A DNA stretch of 64,000 nucleotides from Octadecabacter sp. B2R22 (GCF_018861045.1 NZ_JAHKQJ010000005.1:372001-436000), one strand, 5' to 3'. Numbered from the stretch's first letter, positions 7,943-17,743 are shown. The notes: a model not told the origin generated them from the sequence alone. Translations and numbers: made by a program.

Positions 7943-10186
7943 ATGACCCGTATCCCATCAAAACAAGAGATCCTCGATTGGATCGCCGAACACCCCACCA
8001 AAGCCGCAAAGCGTGACATCGCCAAAGCGTTCGGCATCAAAGGTGCTGCACGCATTGATCTCAAACGCCTGCTGCGTGAACTCGAAGACGAAGGCAAACT
8101 TGCCAAGCGCAAGTCGTCGTATCGTGACGCGAATGCCTTGCCGCCCGTGTCTGTGTTGCAGGTCACGGGGCCAGACGGCGATGGGGATTTGTTCGCCAAG
8201 CCGCTTGAATGGGCAGGTGAAGGCGATCCGCCGCGCATTTTGATGGTGATGAAAGACGGCGAACCCGCGCTGGGCGCCGGAGATCGCGTTCTTGGGCGTT
8301 TGACTGAGGTTAAGGGCGAAGATCACGCCTATACCGCGCGTTTGATCCGCCAGATTGGCACGAACCCATTGCGCATCTTGGGCATCTTCAAAACAGGATC
8401 AGAAGGCGGGCGTATTTTGCCGGTCGACAAGGGTAGCCAGAAAGAATGGACTGTCGCCGCAGGGGCCACAGACGGCGCCAAAGACGGTGAGTTGGTCGAG
8501 GCGGAACAGGCCGGACCAAAGGGGCGCATGGGCTTGCCCAAGGCCCGCATCGTGGCGCGCCTTGGCGATCCGACACAACCACGTGCCGTGTCCCTTATTG
8601 CGATTCACCAACACGATATTCCAGACCATTTTCCCGACGAGGTTGTTGCCGAAGCAGATGCCGCAAAACCAGCCGCGTTGGATGGCCGCGAGGACCTGCG
8701 CCATTTGCCACTGATCACGATTGATCCATGGGATGCGCGCGACCATGATGATGCTTGCTGTGCGATCCCCAACGATCAGGGCGGTTTTGCGCTTTGGGTC
8801 GCGATTGCGGATGTGGCGCATTACGTGCGCCCCGGATCGGCGCTGGACCGTGAAGCTCGCAAGCGTGGCAATTCCACGTATTTCCCTGATCGGGTTGTTC
8901 CGATGCTGCCGGACCGTCTGTCGGGTGATCTGTGTTCGCTGCACGAAGGCGTTGAACGCGCCTGCATCGCGGTTGAGATGCAGGTCGATGAGGCTGGCAA
9001 TAAGGTCTCGCAACGTTTTGTACGTGGCTTGATGACGTCGCCTGCGTCCCTGAATTACGAAGAAGTTCAGGCTGCGATGGATGGCACGGTGAACGACAAG
9101 GTCGCGCCGCTGCTCGATGATGTGATCCGTCCACTTTATGCGTGTTACGAGGCACTAAAACGGGCCCGCGAAAAGCGTCAGCCGCTTGAGCTCGACCTGC
9201 CGGAACGAAAGATCGTACTGAACGATGAGGGTAAGGTTATTGATGTCGCGTTTCGCGATCGCATTGATGCGCACAGGCTGATCGAAGAATTTATGGTGTT
9301 GGCAAACGTTGCTGCCGCCGAAACACTGGTGTCCAAGAAATCGGCGCTATTGTTCCGTGTCCACGAAGAACCGACCCGCGAAAAGATGGATGCCCTACGT
9401 GAAACCGCTGAGGCGGCGGGGCTAACGCTGGCCAAAGGGCAGGTGTTGAAGACGGGGCATCTGAATCGCCTGCTGGATCAAGCAGCTGATACCGATGATG
9501 CTGAGTTGATCAACATCGCCACACTGCGGTCTATGACACAGGCCTATTATAACCCAGAAAACTTTGGTCACTTCGGGTTGGCGCTGCAATCATATGCGCA
9601 CTTTACCTCGCCGATCCGGCGGTACTCTGACCTGATTGTTCATCGGGCTTTGGTCACGTCACATGGTTGGGGCGATGATGGTTTGACGCCCGAGGACGAA
9701 GCAATGTTGGCCGAAACCGCGCAGGCGATTTCCGACACTGAGCGCCGGTCCATGGTGGCCGAACGTGACACGACCGATCGCTACCTTGCCGCGTTCCTGA
9801 ACGATCGTGTCGGCGCGGTTATGGCCGGCCGTATTAGTGGCATCGCCAAATTCGGCGTCTTTGTGAAGCTGGACGAAACGGGCGCTGACGGTATGATCCC
9901 GATCCGTAACCTTGGCGCTGAATATTTCCATTATGACGCGGACAGTCAGACATTGATGGGTGCGGATACGGGCGTTGTGATTGCTTTGGGAGCGCGAGTT
10001 ACGGTGAAGCTGGTCGAAGCAGCGCCAGTAACGGGCGGTCTGATTGTTGACCTACTTGAGATTGATGGCAAAGCCATGCCGCAGGGCAAAAGCAGGGGGC
10101 GTGGCCCTTCGCCGCGGCGCAAGATGTCCAAGGGTAAGAAAAAGGCCGCCAAGACAGCACGCAAAGTGAAACGCACCCGCAAATAG
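7943..10186 (+). CDS. rnr: Ribonuclease R
   Basis: A 747-residue 3'-to-5' exoribonuclease able to degrade structured RNA and involved in mRNA and rRNA turnover. From the N-terminus it shows a winged-helix-like segment (KQEILDWIAEHPTKAAKRDI), cold-shock-type beta barrels, the RNB catalytic domain with the metal-binding Asp cluster in TIDPWDARDHDDA (about residue 255), FTSPIRRYSDLIVHRAL, an S1 RNA-binding domain (about 615-700) and a very basic Lys/Arg tail. Size and domain order match RNase R rather than RNase II. It is the first gene after a probable terminator and has no obvious operon partner. Confidence 0.96.
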   Translation: MTRIPSKQEILDWIAEHPTKAAKRDIAKAFGIKGAARIDLKRLLRELEDEGKLAKRKSSYRDANALPPVSVLQVTGPDGDGDLFAKPLEWAGEGDPPRILMVMKDGEPALGAGDRVLGRLTEVKGEDHAYTARLIRQIGTNPLRILGIFKTGSEGGRILPVDKGSQKEWTVAAGATDGAKDGELVEAEQAGPKGRMGLPKARIVARLGDPTQPRAVSLIAIHQHDIPDHFPDEVVAEADAAKPAALDGREDLRHLPLITIDPWDARDHDDACCAIPNDQGGFALWVAIADVAHYVRPGSALDREARKRGNSTYFPDRVVPMLPDRLSGDLCSLHEGVERACIAVEMQVDEAGNKVSQRFVRGLMTSPASLNYEEVQAAMDGTVNDKVAPLLDDVIRPLYACYEALKRAREKRQPLELDLPERKIVLNDEGKVIDVAFRDRIDAHRLIEEFMVLANVAAAETLVSKKSALLFRVHEEPTREKMDALRETAEAAGLTLAKGQVLKTGHLNRLLDQAADTDDAELINIATLRSMTQAYYNPENFGHFGLALQSYAHFTSPIRRYSDLIVHRALVTSHGWGDDGLTPEDEAMLAETAQAISDTERRSMVAERDTTDRYLAAFLNDRVGAVMAGRISGIAKFGVFVKLDETGADGMIPIRNLGAEYFHYDADSQTLMGADTGVVIALGARVTVKLVEAAPVTGGLIVDLLEIDGKAMPQGKSRGRGPSPRRKMSKGKKKAAKTARKVKRTRK

Positions 10187-10207
10187 GGGCGGATTACTGC
10201 CCGCCCC
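10186..10207 (+). terminator. GC hairpin after rnr
   Basis: GGGGCGG pairs with CCGCCCC across an eight-base loop directly at the rnr stop. It has no following T tract, so termination may be partial. Confidence 0.4.
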
Positions 10208-10277
10208 CATACAAACGGTTCCGATATGGGCCTGCACTTGGTAGCGTGACTCAAAGCAACGTGAAGTGGGTGGCAGT

Positions 10278-11516
10278 ATGTTTCGGTTCGGTCTGGTTTT
10301 ACTGGGTGCGGTTAGCGTGTCGGGGCAGGGGAAGGCAGGGCCTATTCCACCTGAAGCACCTGCGCAGACCTCGCCATTGGTGCAGGTGCAATCCAGCGGC
10401 CAGAGCTTTGATCGATGGGTTGATGGCTTTCGCCGCCGCGCCCTAAGGCAGGGCATTTCCGGCGCGACGTTTGATGCCGCGTTTCAGGGTGTGACGCAGG
10501 ATGACGCCATCATCACGCTGGATCGAAATCAGTCCGAATTTTCAAAGGCGTTGTGGGAATATCTGGATACGGCTGTATCGGCTGCGCGTATTCGAAATGG
10601 GCAGCGTGCCTTGCGGGACCATCAATCCGTCTTGACCCGGATTGAGGCGACATATGGTGTCGATAAAGAGGTTATCGTTGCGATCTGGGGCCTAGAGTCT
10701 GCCTATGGTGCTGTCCGCGGGAACACGAACACGATCGAGGCGCTCGCAACACTGGCTCATGACTCGCGGCGCAGTGGGTTCTTTGAGGGGCAACTTTTGG
10801 CCGCGTTACAAATCCTTGAGGCCGGCGATACGGAGCCTCGGAATATGGTTGGGTCTTGGGCAGGGGCTATGGGCCATACTCAGTTTATGCCGACGAGTTT
10901 TCTGGATCTCGCGGTTGATGGAAACGGGGATGGACGGCGTGACATCTGGAACGATGATCCGACGGATGCTTTGGCATCTGCGGCCAACTATCTGCGCAGC
11001 AATGGCTGGACGCATGGCCAACCTTGGGGCGTCGAAGTTCAGCTGCCTGCGAATTTCGACTACATGACCGCACGACGTGACAATGAGCGGATGCCGAGCG
11101 ATTGGGCATCAGACGGTGTGGTGGCATTGAACGGCCAACCCGTGCCGAACCATGGGCGTGCTTCGATCCTATTACCGGGTGGCCATGAGGGCGCGGCCCT
11201 GATGATTTTCAAAAACTTCGAAGTTCTTGAGACCTACAATACCGCTGATTCCTATGTCATCGGCGTTGGTCATTTGGCCGACAGAATAGCGGGCGGCGGT
11301 GCAATCCAGTCCGCATGGCCTCGCATTGACGGTGCGCTGAGCGGACCCGACAGGCGAGAGTTACAGCAACGTCTGCACGATGCGGGGTTTGACCCGCAGG
11401 CGATTGACGGGCGGATTGGCCCGCTGACGATCAATGCCATCCGCGCCTATCAATTGGCCAACGGATTGGTCCCTGATGGGTATGCATCACCGCAGCTGTT
11501 GCGACGTTTGCGTTAG
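10278..11516 (+). CDS. Lytic murein transglycosylase, MltB-like with PG-binding domain
   Basis: 412 residues with a hydrophobic N-terminus suggesting export to the periplasm. The SLT_2 (MltB) catalytic domain covers about residues 45-335 and includes the catalytic glutamate in WGLESAYG and the MGHTQFMPTSF motif; a peptidoglycan_binding_1 domain (about 345-410, IDGRIGPLTINAIRAYQ) ends the protein. It cleaves the MurNAc-GlcNAc bond with formation of 1,6-anhydro ends. I prefer the ATG at 10278 over the GTG at 10266, as the former starts the signal sequence. It overlaps the convergent downstream gene by four bases. Confidence 0.92.
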   Translation: MFRFGLVLLGAVSVSGQGKAGPIPPEAPAQTSPLVQVQSSGQSFDRWVDGFRRRALRQGISGATFDAAFQGVTQDDAIITLDRNQSEFSKALWEYLDTAVSAARIRNGQRALRDHQSVLTRIEATYGVDKEVIVAIWGLESAYGAVRGNTNTIEALATLAHDSRRSGFFEGQLLAALQILEAGDTEPRNMVGSWAGAMGHTQFMPTSFLDLAVDGNGDGRRDIWNDDPTDALASAANYLRSNGWTHGQPWGVEVQLPANFDYMTARRDNERMPSDWASDGVVALNGQPVPNHGRASILLPGGHEGAALMIFKNFEVLETYNTADSYVIGVGHLADRIAGGGAIQSAWPRIDGALSGPDRRELQQRLHDAGFDPQAIDGRIGPLTINAIRAYQLANGLVPDGYASPQLLRRLR

Positions 11517-11992
11517 TGTTGGGCGGGGTCTGCTGTGCAGACCTCTCCGCGCATGCAGGCCTCGACAATGGGGGCGGCGTCCACGCCAAAGGTAGACCCG
11601 CCACACGGACCCATTGTCAGTAGATAACCATCATCGGTGAGCGCAACAAAAGCCAACATTTCGCTGTCTGGGTTTGGAAAGCCGCCGCACCAAGGCCCTG
11701 CACAGGACGTCCGCAAAGTTACGGTTGTCGGTGTCGTGGGCGCAAAGCCGTTTTCTGCCAACCCTTGGCCTGTGAAACTGGCGACGACTTCTTGTGGTTG
11801 CGCATCATTGGACACCGGCTGCTGAGGTGGCGCATCGAAACTGAATTTCCCAAGCAAGACAGCGTAGGACTCTTCGGCCTCTGAGGCCCACTGAAAGGTC
11901 TGCGCCACATCTGGCGGCATGCAGGATAGGGCAGTTGATTGGGTGGCAACAAGAGCCGCTGTCGCTGCTAAGGTCAAAATAGATTTCATCAC
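11513..11992 (-). CDS. Exported cysteine-rich hypothetical protein
   Basis: 159 residues with a clear Sec signal peptide (MMKSILTLAATAALVATQ). A Cys follows the signal in ALSC; the match to a lipobox is poor, so it is more likely a soluble periplasmic protein. Further cysteines in SCAGPWCGG, GPCGG and EACMRGEVC could form disulfides. I recognise no characterised family. It stands alone and faces the transglycosylase gene convergently. Confidence 0.72.
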   Translation of the reverse strand: MMKSILTLAATAALVATQSTALSCMPPDVAQTFQWASEAEESYAVLLGKFSFDAPPQQPVSNDAQPQEVVASFTGQGLAENGFAPTTPTTVTLRTSCAGPWCGGFPNPDSEMLAFVALTDDGYLLTMGPCGGSTFGVDAAPIVEACMRGEVCTADPAQH

Positions 11993-12034
11993 ATACTCCA
12001 GTTCACACCCTTTGGGCGCAATTGAACACCGCTT

Positions 12035-12532
12035 CTAGATACGGCCCTCGAATGCTTTCAGCACCGCTGAATAAACATCCTTCTTAAATGGGACGATATT
12101 GGCGAGCAGTTCCTTGGGAGAAATCCACATCCATTCGGAAAATTCTTGATGCGGTTGGACAATATTGATCTGCTCGTCCGTGCCATTGAACCGCATCAAG
12201 ACCCATTTTTGCTCCTGCCCACGGTAGCGACCTTTCCAGATCTTCGGAACAATGTGGTGCGGTAAATCGTAAGGAAGCCAGTCGGAAGTTTCTGCAGTAA
12301 TAGACACTAAATCAGCTGTTATGCCTGTTTCTTCTTCCAGTTCGCGTAGGGCTGCGACGGTGACGCTCTCACCTTCGTCGATACCGCCCTGCGGCATCTG
12401 CCAAGCGTCTTGATCGCGATCTATGCGTTGACCTACGAAGACCTTTCCGTCCTCATTCACGACCATCAACCCAACACAGGGCCGATAAGGAAGATCTGCA
12501 ATCTCTTCTGGGGTCATTGTTTTGGTCATCAT
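12035..12532 (-). CDS. rppH: RNA pyrophosphohydrolase (Nudix)
   Basis: RppH removes pyrophosphate from 5'-triphosphorylated RNA, and so starts 5'-end-dependent decay; related proteins also cleave diadenosine polyphosphates. The Nudix box is intact, running from GGIDEGE to REL.EE.GI (GX5EX7REUXEEXGU pattern), and is followed by WLPYDLP, a feature of the RppH group. The 165-residue length is typical. It is downstream of ctpA on the same strand, but a terminator lies between them, so it may have its own promoter. Confidence 0.93.
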   Translation of the reverse strand: MMTKTMTPEEIADLPYRPCVGLMVVNEDGKVFVGQRIDRDQDAWQMPQGGIDEGESVTVAALRELEEETGITADLVSITAETSDWLPYDLPHHIVPKIWKGRYRGQEQKWVLMRFNGTDEQINIVQPHQEFSEWMWISPKELLANIVPFKKDVYSAVLKAFEGRI

Positions 12533-12546
12533 ACGGTTCCTCTAAG

Positions 12547-12577
12547 TAAAACGCCGCCAAGGTTTCCCAAGGCGGCG
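12547..12577 (-). terminator. Intrinsic terminator after ctpA
   Basis: On the minus strand CGCCGCC pairs with GGCGGCG, with an inner GG-GAAA-CC tip and a TTTTA tract after the stem. It lies between ctpA and rppH. Confidence 0.7.
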
Positions 12578-12599
12578 CAATTTCTAACGTCGGCTCGGC

Positions 12600-13934
12600 T
12601 TACTCGTTCGGGCCAAGAGCGGACAGGCCTTTGAGGATGTCGATGGCATAGGCCAGTTGATAATCCTCTTCGCGAAGGGCAGCGGCGTCTTCTGCGCGCA
12701 AACGGTCCGCTTGGATCTGTTCGATTTCATCATCGGTCAGACTGTCGTTGTCGAGCGCGCCACGCAGGTCAGCCTCGGAGCGGCGGTTGATTTCTTCTTC
12801 TTCCTCAACCTCGGCGGTTGGGTCGATGCGAGGCTGTTCGACAATAATGTCAGGGCTAATACCAAGCGCCTGAATGGAACGACCAGACGGCGTGTAGTAC
12901 CGCGCCGTTGTGAGACGCATGGCGCTGTCACCACGCAGCGGCATCACCGTCTGAACAGAACCCTTACCGAATGAGTTCGTACCGATGACAATCGCACGGC
13001 GGTGATCTTGAAGGGCACCTGCAACGATTTCGGATGCGGAGGCAGAACCGCCGTTGATCAGAACAACGATCGGCAAACCTTCGGCCAAGTCGCCTTCGCG
13101 TGCATTCCAGCGCTGGCCATCACTTAGTTCACGACCGCGGGTCGATGTGATCTCACCTGCGTCCAGAAACGCATCGGACACGGCAATCGCCTGATTGAGC
13201 AAGCCGCCGGGGTTGTTGCGAAGATCGATAACGAAGCCGTTGACGTTCTCAATGCCACCAGCTTCGGCCACTTGTTCGGCCAACTGCTCTTCGAGAGATG
13301 GATAGGTTTGATCGCTGAACGTAACGATACGCAAGACGACTGTGTCGCCCTCAACGCGGCTGCGAACGGCGGTCAGTTTGATGGTGTCACGGACAATGGA
13401 AACTTCGAGAGGTTGATCCAGCCCTTCACGAACCACAGTGATAACGATTTCGGATCCAACCGGACCCCGCATCAATTCCACCGCTTCGTCCAACGTCAGG
13501 CCGAGCAGGCTTTCACTGTCCACCGCCGTAATGAAATCACCAGCTTCGATGCCGGCTTCTGCGGCAGGGGTGCCGTCAATCGGGGACACGACTTTGACGA
13601 ACCCTTCTTCTTGGGTCACTTCGATGCCAAGGCCGCCAAATTCTCCGCGTGTGGATTCGCGCATGTCAGCGGCGTCATCCGGGGACAGGTAGCTTGAGTG
13701 CGGATCAAGAGAGGACAGCATCCCATCGATGGCGGCTTCGATTAATGCAGCTTCGTCGACGTCCTCAACATATTGCGCACGAATGCGTTCAAAGATGTCA
13801 CCGAACAAATCAAGCTGTTCATAGACGCTGGCGTTGTTCGCTGCTTCTTGTGCGATCAGCGGGCCAGCGATCTGCGTCGTCGCTATGGTTCCCAGTAGGA
13901 TCCCGCCCGATGCAGCCATTGCAAATTTTTTCAT
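12600..13934 (-). CDS. ctpA: Carboxy-terminal processing protease, S41 family
   Basis: 444 residues with a signal anchor at the N-terminus, placing it in the periplasm. A PDZ domain (about 95-175, GLGIEVTQEEGFVKVV) precedes the S41 catalytic domain, which shows the nucleophile serine in GGSASASEIVAGAL and the general-base lysine in SFGKGSVQTV. The C-terminal tail is strongly acidic (VEEEEEINRRSE). Such proteases trim C-termini of exported proteins and in several Gram-negative bacteria degrade murein endopeptidases. It is transcribed after the EnvC-like gene with a 44-base gap, an arrangement linking it to cell-wall control. Confidence 0.94.
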   Translation of the reverse strand: MKKFAMAASGGILLGTIATTQIAGPLIAQEAANNASVYEQLDLFGDIFERIRAQYVEDVDEAALIEAAIDGMLSSLDPHSSYLSPDDAADMRESTRGEFGGLGIEVTQEEGFVKVVSPIDGTPAAEAGIEAGDFITAVDSESLLGLTLDEAVELMRGPVGSEIVITVVREGLDQPLEVSIVRDTIKLTAVRSRVEGDTVVLRIVTFSDQTYPSLEEQLAEQVAEAGGIENVNGFVIDLRNNPGGLLNQAIAVSDAFLDAGEITSTRGRELSDGQRWNAREGDLAEGLPIVVLINGGSASASEIVAGALQDHRRAIVIGTNSFGKGSVQTVMPLRGDSAMRLTTARYYTPSGRSIQALGISPDIIVEQPRIDPTAEVEEEEEINRRSEADLRGALDNDSLTDDEIEQIQADRLRAEDAAALREEDYQLAYAIDILKGLSALGPNE

Positions 13935-13978
13935 CTACTCATTCCCATCATTTTCTTATGTCTGCATTTAGAGCCGCT

Positions 13979-15082
13979 CTACTGAAATGCAAACCACTCA
14001 GCAGGGTTGACTGCACTTTGCCTGTCTCTGACCTCAAGATAAAGCGTTTCAGTGCGTTGACCGGCGGAACCCTGCGCGCTTTCGTTCAAAATTGCTTGAG
14101 CTTGCGTGACTTCGCCGCCCATAAGCCCGATTGGCGTGCCGTCTGGTAAGATTTCGCCCGCTTCCCCAAACGCTTCAGCGAGGCCGGCAATCACCCACAG
14201 CGTTTCTGCTGCGGGTTCTAGAATGACGACATTGCCGTAATCCAGAAGCGGGCCAGAATAGCGCACGGTTGCGGAAACGGGTGTTGTGACCAGTGCCCGC
14301 GGTCGCGTTGCGATCAGGATTCCCGGACGCGCGACACCGGCGGCATCGGCTTCGTTGTATTGTCGAATGACTTGTCCAGCGACTGGAAGGGGGATCGCCC
14401 CTTTGATCGTCGCGGCGTCAGGCCCAGCATTGGTCTGGGTATCGCTTAGGCCTGTTGCGAACGCGCTGAGGGTCTCGGAGCTGGCCAGCAGAAGGGCGGT
14501 CTGGACAGGGTCATCCGAAAACCGTCGTGGAAGGTCGGTGCGATCAGCGATAGCGGCGGTGAGTTCGGTTCGCGCGGTTTGAACGCCGTCCAACCCATTT
14601 TCCAAGACCCCAAGGGCATCCGTCTGTAGGCTGCGCAGGTCCGAAAGTTCACTAAGCTGGCTGCGCAGTTCGATCACCTTTTGCTGCAAAGCGGGCGTTA
14701 CTTCGGCAAGCATCATACCGGAGCGCGCGGTTCCGGTGGGCCCCGATGGGTGCAGCAATAGAATTGGCGCGGGTGCGCGGCCCATGGTTTGCAAAACGCC
14801 AAGAAGTCGGGCGACCTCGTCAGAGCGTGCGGCTAGGTCGGTTTCCAATGTGCGTTGCCGTATCGCAGCGCGACGCAATCCGTCACGCAAGGCTGCCAAT
14901 CCGTCCTCATAGGCTTGGACGGTTTGGGTCAGGGCAGCGACACGATCAGATCGCCCGTCAGCACTTTCCAAGGTCGATTGCGCTTCTTGCAAACGCACGG
15001 CTGCGGCCTGTGCAGCCTCAGACGGTGTCTGCGCTGTCGCGACACCGGCAAGGAGTGCAATTATGACCGCGAGAAACCTCAC
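13979..15082 (-). CDS. EnvC-like murein hydrolase activator
   Basis: 367 residues: a signal peptide (cleavage near TAQ, residue 18), a long coiled coil (about 20-190) and a LytM/M23 domain at the C-terminus (about 240-367). The LytM zinc ligands are not present: the usual HG of the third motif is replaced in YGNVVILEPA, and no HXXXD is evident. That is what activating, non-catalytic EnvC proteins look like; these switch on AmiA/B-type amidases at the septum. It overlaps the gpmI stop codon by four bases, so the two are translated together. It is probably orthologous to envC, but I leave the symbol open. Confidence 0.82.
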   Translation of the reverse strand: MRFLAVIIALLAGVATAQTPSEAAQAAAVRLQEAQSTLESADGRSDRVAALTQTVQAYEDGLAALRDGLRRAAIRQRTLETDLAARSDEVARLLGVLQTMGRAPAPILLLHPSGPTGTARSGMMLAEVTPALQQKVIELRSQLSELSDLRSLQTDALGVLENGLDGVQTARTELTAAIADRTDLPRRFSDDPVQTALLLASSETLSAFATGLSDTQTNAGPDAATIKGAIPLPVAGQVIRQYNEADAAGVARPGILIATRPRALVTTPVSATVRYSGPLLDYGNVVILEPAAETLWVIAGLAEAFGEAGEILPDGTPIGLMGGEVTQAQAILNESAQGSAGQRTETLYLEVRDRQSAVNPAEWFAFQ

Positions 15083-16590
15083 TCAATCAAGCTCTTTCCG
15101 GTCATTTCTGGCGGCAAGTCCAGACCCATCAAGCCAAGCAAAGTCGGTGCCAGATCAGCCAGACGGCCATTGTGTAGCTGTGCGCGCTCGGGCCCGCCAA
15201 CCAATGCCACAGGAACTGGGTTGATCGTGTGTGCAGTATGGGGACCACCTGTTTCGGGGTCGATCATGGTTTCGCAATTGCCGTGGTCGGCGGTGACCAG
15301 CATCGCACCACCCGCAGTTTCCAAAGCGGCCAAAACTGCACCTAACCCTGTGTCGACCGCTTCGCAGGCCGCAACAGCCGCTGCGATGTCGCCGGTATGG
15401 CCGACCATATCGGGGTTGGCGTAGTTGCAGATAATCAGGTCGTAGCCGTCGTTGATGGCACCTACGAATGCCTCGGTGACTTCTGCAGCAGACATTTCCG
15501 GCTGTAGATCATAGGTCGCCACCTTGGGGGAGGGCGCAAGATAGCGGTCCTCACCAACCTCGGGTGTTTCGACGCCACCGTTCATAAAGAACGTCACATG
15601 CGGGTATTTTTCAGTCTCAGCGACGCGAAACTGCCGCAGGCCTTTGGATGCGACCCATGCCCCGATTGTGTTCTTGATCTCTTGCTTCGGGTAACAGGTG
15701 GTCATGTAGGCGTTGTGAGCATCCGAGTAGTTCACCATGCCAAGCAAGGACAACGCAGGCCGTCCCGCAACATCAAATCCATTAAAACCAGGCGCGCCCA
15801 TGGCTGCCAGAATCTCGCGGGCGCGGTCCGCGCGGAAGTTCAAGCAGAACACCCCATCGCCGTCTTTCATGCCGCCGTAACCGCCAAGCACGGTTGCGGG
15901 AATAAATTCATCCGTGGTGTCGTTGGCGTAGCCTGCCTCGACGACCGCAACCGCATCATTACCCTTGGGGCCGTCGCCATGGACCATTGCACGGTATGCG
16001 GTTTCGACCCGTTCCCAACGGTTGTCCCGATCCAATGCATAGTAACGCCCTGTGACAGACCCGATGGTTACGCTGTCGGGCATCGCTGCAGTAAGATCGC
16101 GCAGGAAATCAGCGCCAGACTTGGGGGCTACGTCGCGCCCGTCTGTGATTGCGTGCATCACCACAGGCAATCCCAGATCAACGAGTGCTTTAAGTGCGGC
16201 CTGAATGTGAACGATATGGCCATGAACACCACCGTCACTGACCAAACCCATCACATGCGCGGTGCTGCCAGAATCCTTGAGCGCGCCAGCCCATGCCAAG
16301 AGGGCCTCATTCGAAAAGAAAGAGCCATCCTCGATCGCCAAATCAATTGCGCCCAAGTCCATCGCAACGACGCGCCCTGCGCCGATATTGGTGTGGCCGA
16401 CTTCCGAATTGCCCATCTGACCCTTTGGTAAGCCAACGTCAGGCCCATGCGTGATGAGTTCTGCGTTCGGGCCTGCCATGACACGATCGAAGTTCGGGGT
16501 ATTCGCCATGAGAGGCGCGTTTCCAACCGGATCGGCACGTTTGCCCCATCCGTCAATAATACAAAGGACAACAGGTTTGGGTGCGGTCAT
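15079..16590 (-). CDS. gpmI: 2,3-bisphosphoglycerate-independent phosphoglycerate mutase
   Basis: GpmI interconverts 3- and 2-phosphoglycerate in glycolysis and gluconeogenesis, using two manganese ions and a phosphoserine intermediate. The phosphoserine motif GNSEVGHTNIGAG (about residues 62-74), the metal-binding VGHTGD and TADHGNCE motifs and the first DGWG motif are all visible. 503 residues is the usual length. It starts an operon with envC-like and ctpA, a pairing common in Rhodobacterales as far as I recall. Confidence 0.97.
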   Translation of the reverse strand: MTAPKPVVLCIIDGWGKRADPVGNAPLMANTPNFDRVMAGPNAELITHGPDVGLPKGQMGNSEVGHTNIGAGRVVAMDLGAIDLAIEDGSFFSNEALLAWAGALKDSGSTAHVMGLVSDGGVHGHIVHIQAALKALVDLGLPVVMHAITDGRDVAPKSGADFLRDLTAAMPDSVTIGSVTGRYYALDRDNRWERVETAYRAMVHGDGPKGNDAVAVVEAGYANDTTDEFIPATVLGGYGGMKDGDGVFCLNFRADRAREILAAMGAPGFNGFDVAGRPALSLLGMVNYSDAHNAYMTTCYPKQEIKNTIGAWVASKGLRQFRVAETEKYPHVTFFMNGGVETPEVGEDRYLAPSPKVATYDLQPEMSAAEVTEAFVGAINDGYDLIICNYANPDMVGHTGDIAAAVAACEAVDTGLGAVLAALETAGGAMLVTADHGNCETMIDPETGGPHTAHTINPVPVALVGGPERAQLHNGRLADLAPTLLGLMGLDLPPEMTGKSLIE

Positions 16591-16679
16591 GAACTTCTTC
16601 CTTTTTGGCGCTGACTTGTTGTAGCGGACCAGATCAGGCGCGAAAACCGCCCCTGCCGTTTCTAGTCAAAAAAAGTCGA

Positions 16680-17150
16680 CTAAACGCGATGATAAGGGGC
16701 GCCTGCCAAAATGCTGGCGGCACGATAAAGCTGTTCGGCCAACATCACACGCACCAGCATATGTGGCCACACCATCTTGCCGAAACTCAGCGATGCATCG
16801 CATTTCGCGCGCAAGTTAGGGTCAATTCCGTCAGCGCCGCCAATAATAAAAGCAAGATCGCTGCGCCCGTCGTCGCGAAACCGCGCGATGTCTTGCGAAA
16901 ATTCCGGTGAGGTTTTGATTTTGCCGCGTTCATCCAAAGCGATGACAGCCGCTCCGGCAGGAAGAGCCTTTTCCAGCAACGCAGCCTCAGCCGCCATGCC
17001 GCCACCTTTGCGGTCCTCGACCTCGCGCACGTCAATAGGGCCGAGCCCAAGGGCGCGACCCGTACGGTCAAAGCGTTGCAGATAATCGTCGATCAGGTCG
17101 CGTTCGGGGCCAGCCCGCAGGCGGCCCACAACGCATAACGTCACACGCAT
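16680..17150 (-). CDS. rlmH: 23S rRNA (pseudouridine-1915 N3) methyltransferase
   Basis: RlmH is a SPOUT-class methyltransferase that modifies pseudouridine 1915 in helix 69 of the assembled ribosome. The SAM-binding knot motif FIIGGADGID (about residues 100-110) and the C-terminal block SLSFGKMVWPHMLVRVMLAEQLYRA are diagnostic when read as two parts (SFGKMVWPHML, then AEQLYRA). 156 residues is standard. It overlaps the rsfS stop by one base (TGATG), so both are coupled in a ribosome-maturation operon. Confidence 0.96.
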   Translation of the reverse strand: MRVTLCVVGRLRAGPERDLIDDYLQRFDRTGRALGLGPIDVREVEDRKGGGMAAEAALLEKALPAGAAVIALDERGKIKTSPEFSQDIARFRDDGRSDLAFIIGGADGIDPNLRAKCDASLSFGKMVWPHMLVRVMLAEQLYRAASILAGAPYHRV

Positions 17151-17521
17151 CAGGGCTTTTTCGCCGCCTCTTGCGCCATTTCATCCGGGTTCAGCCACAT
17201 CTTTTCGAGCTGATAGAACTCGCGAACTTCTGGGCGGAAGAGGTGGACAATGACGTCGCCTGCGTCGATCAAGACCCAGTCGCCAGTTGTTTTGCCTTCG
17301 ACCTTGGACAAGATGCCAAAGGTTTGTTTCAGGCGGTCTGTCAGCTTTTCGGCCATGGAGGACACTTGACGCGAAGAGCGACCGGACGCGATGATCATAT
17401 GATCACCCATCTCGGATTTGCCGCGCAGATCAATTTGGACCACATCTTCGGCCTTATCATCGTCGAGGGATTTCAGGACTGCTGCCAAGGTGCTGTCTGA
17501 AGTAGGCGTTTGCATGGTCAT
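17150..17521 (-). CDS. rsfS: Ribosome silencing factor
   Basis: RsfS binds ribosomal protein uL14 and blocks subunit joining when nutrients are short. The 123-residue protein shows the family motifs DVVQIDLRGKSEMGDHMIIASG, given here as DVVQIDLRGKS then MIIASGRSSRQV, and GDWVLIDAGDVIVHLF with FYQLEKMW at the C-terminus. A second in-frame ATG two codons later is an equally possible start. It heads the rsfS-rlmH pair. Confidence 0.95.
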   Translation of the reverse strand: MTMQTPTSDSTLAAVLKSLDDDKAEDVVQIDLRGKSEMGDHMIIASGRSSRQVSSMAEKLTDRLKQTFGILSKVEGKTTGDWVLIDAGDVIVHLFRPEVREFYQLEKMWLNPDEMAQEAAKKP

Positions 17522-17743
17522 TCTTTTTGAACTCGTCGGCGGCAGGGGATCCTACCTAGGAAATATGAAATTGCGCAGTGCCCTTCAAAAGAAGCGCCGT
17601 CAATAGCCGCGCTGGGCATACCCCAACTTAACAACGGCTTTGTGGCATTACAATGAAGAGAAGGGCTAACCGCTGCACTGCTGCAATTCTGTCGGTTCGT
17701 CAACACGCAACGTCTTTGTCGGGGACGCAAGTCGCACAATGCG

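Noticed and set aside
15598-16431. 277-codon open frame opposite gpmI
   Set aside because: It is a shadow of a well-conserved gene, with no ribosome site and no domain.
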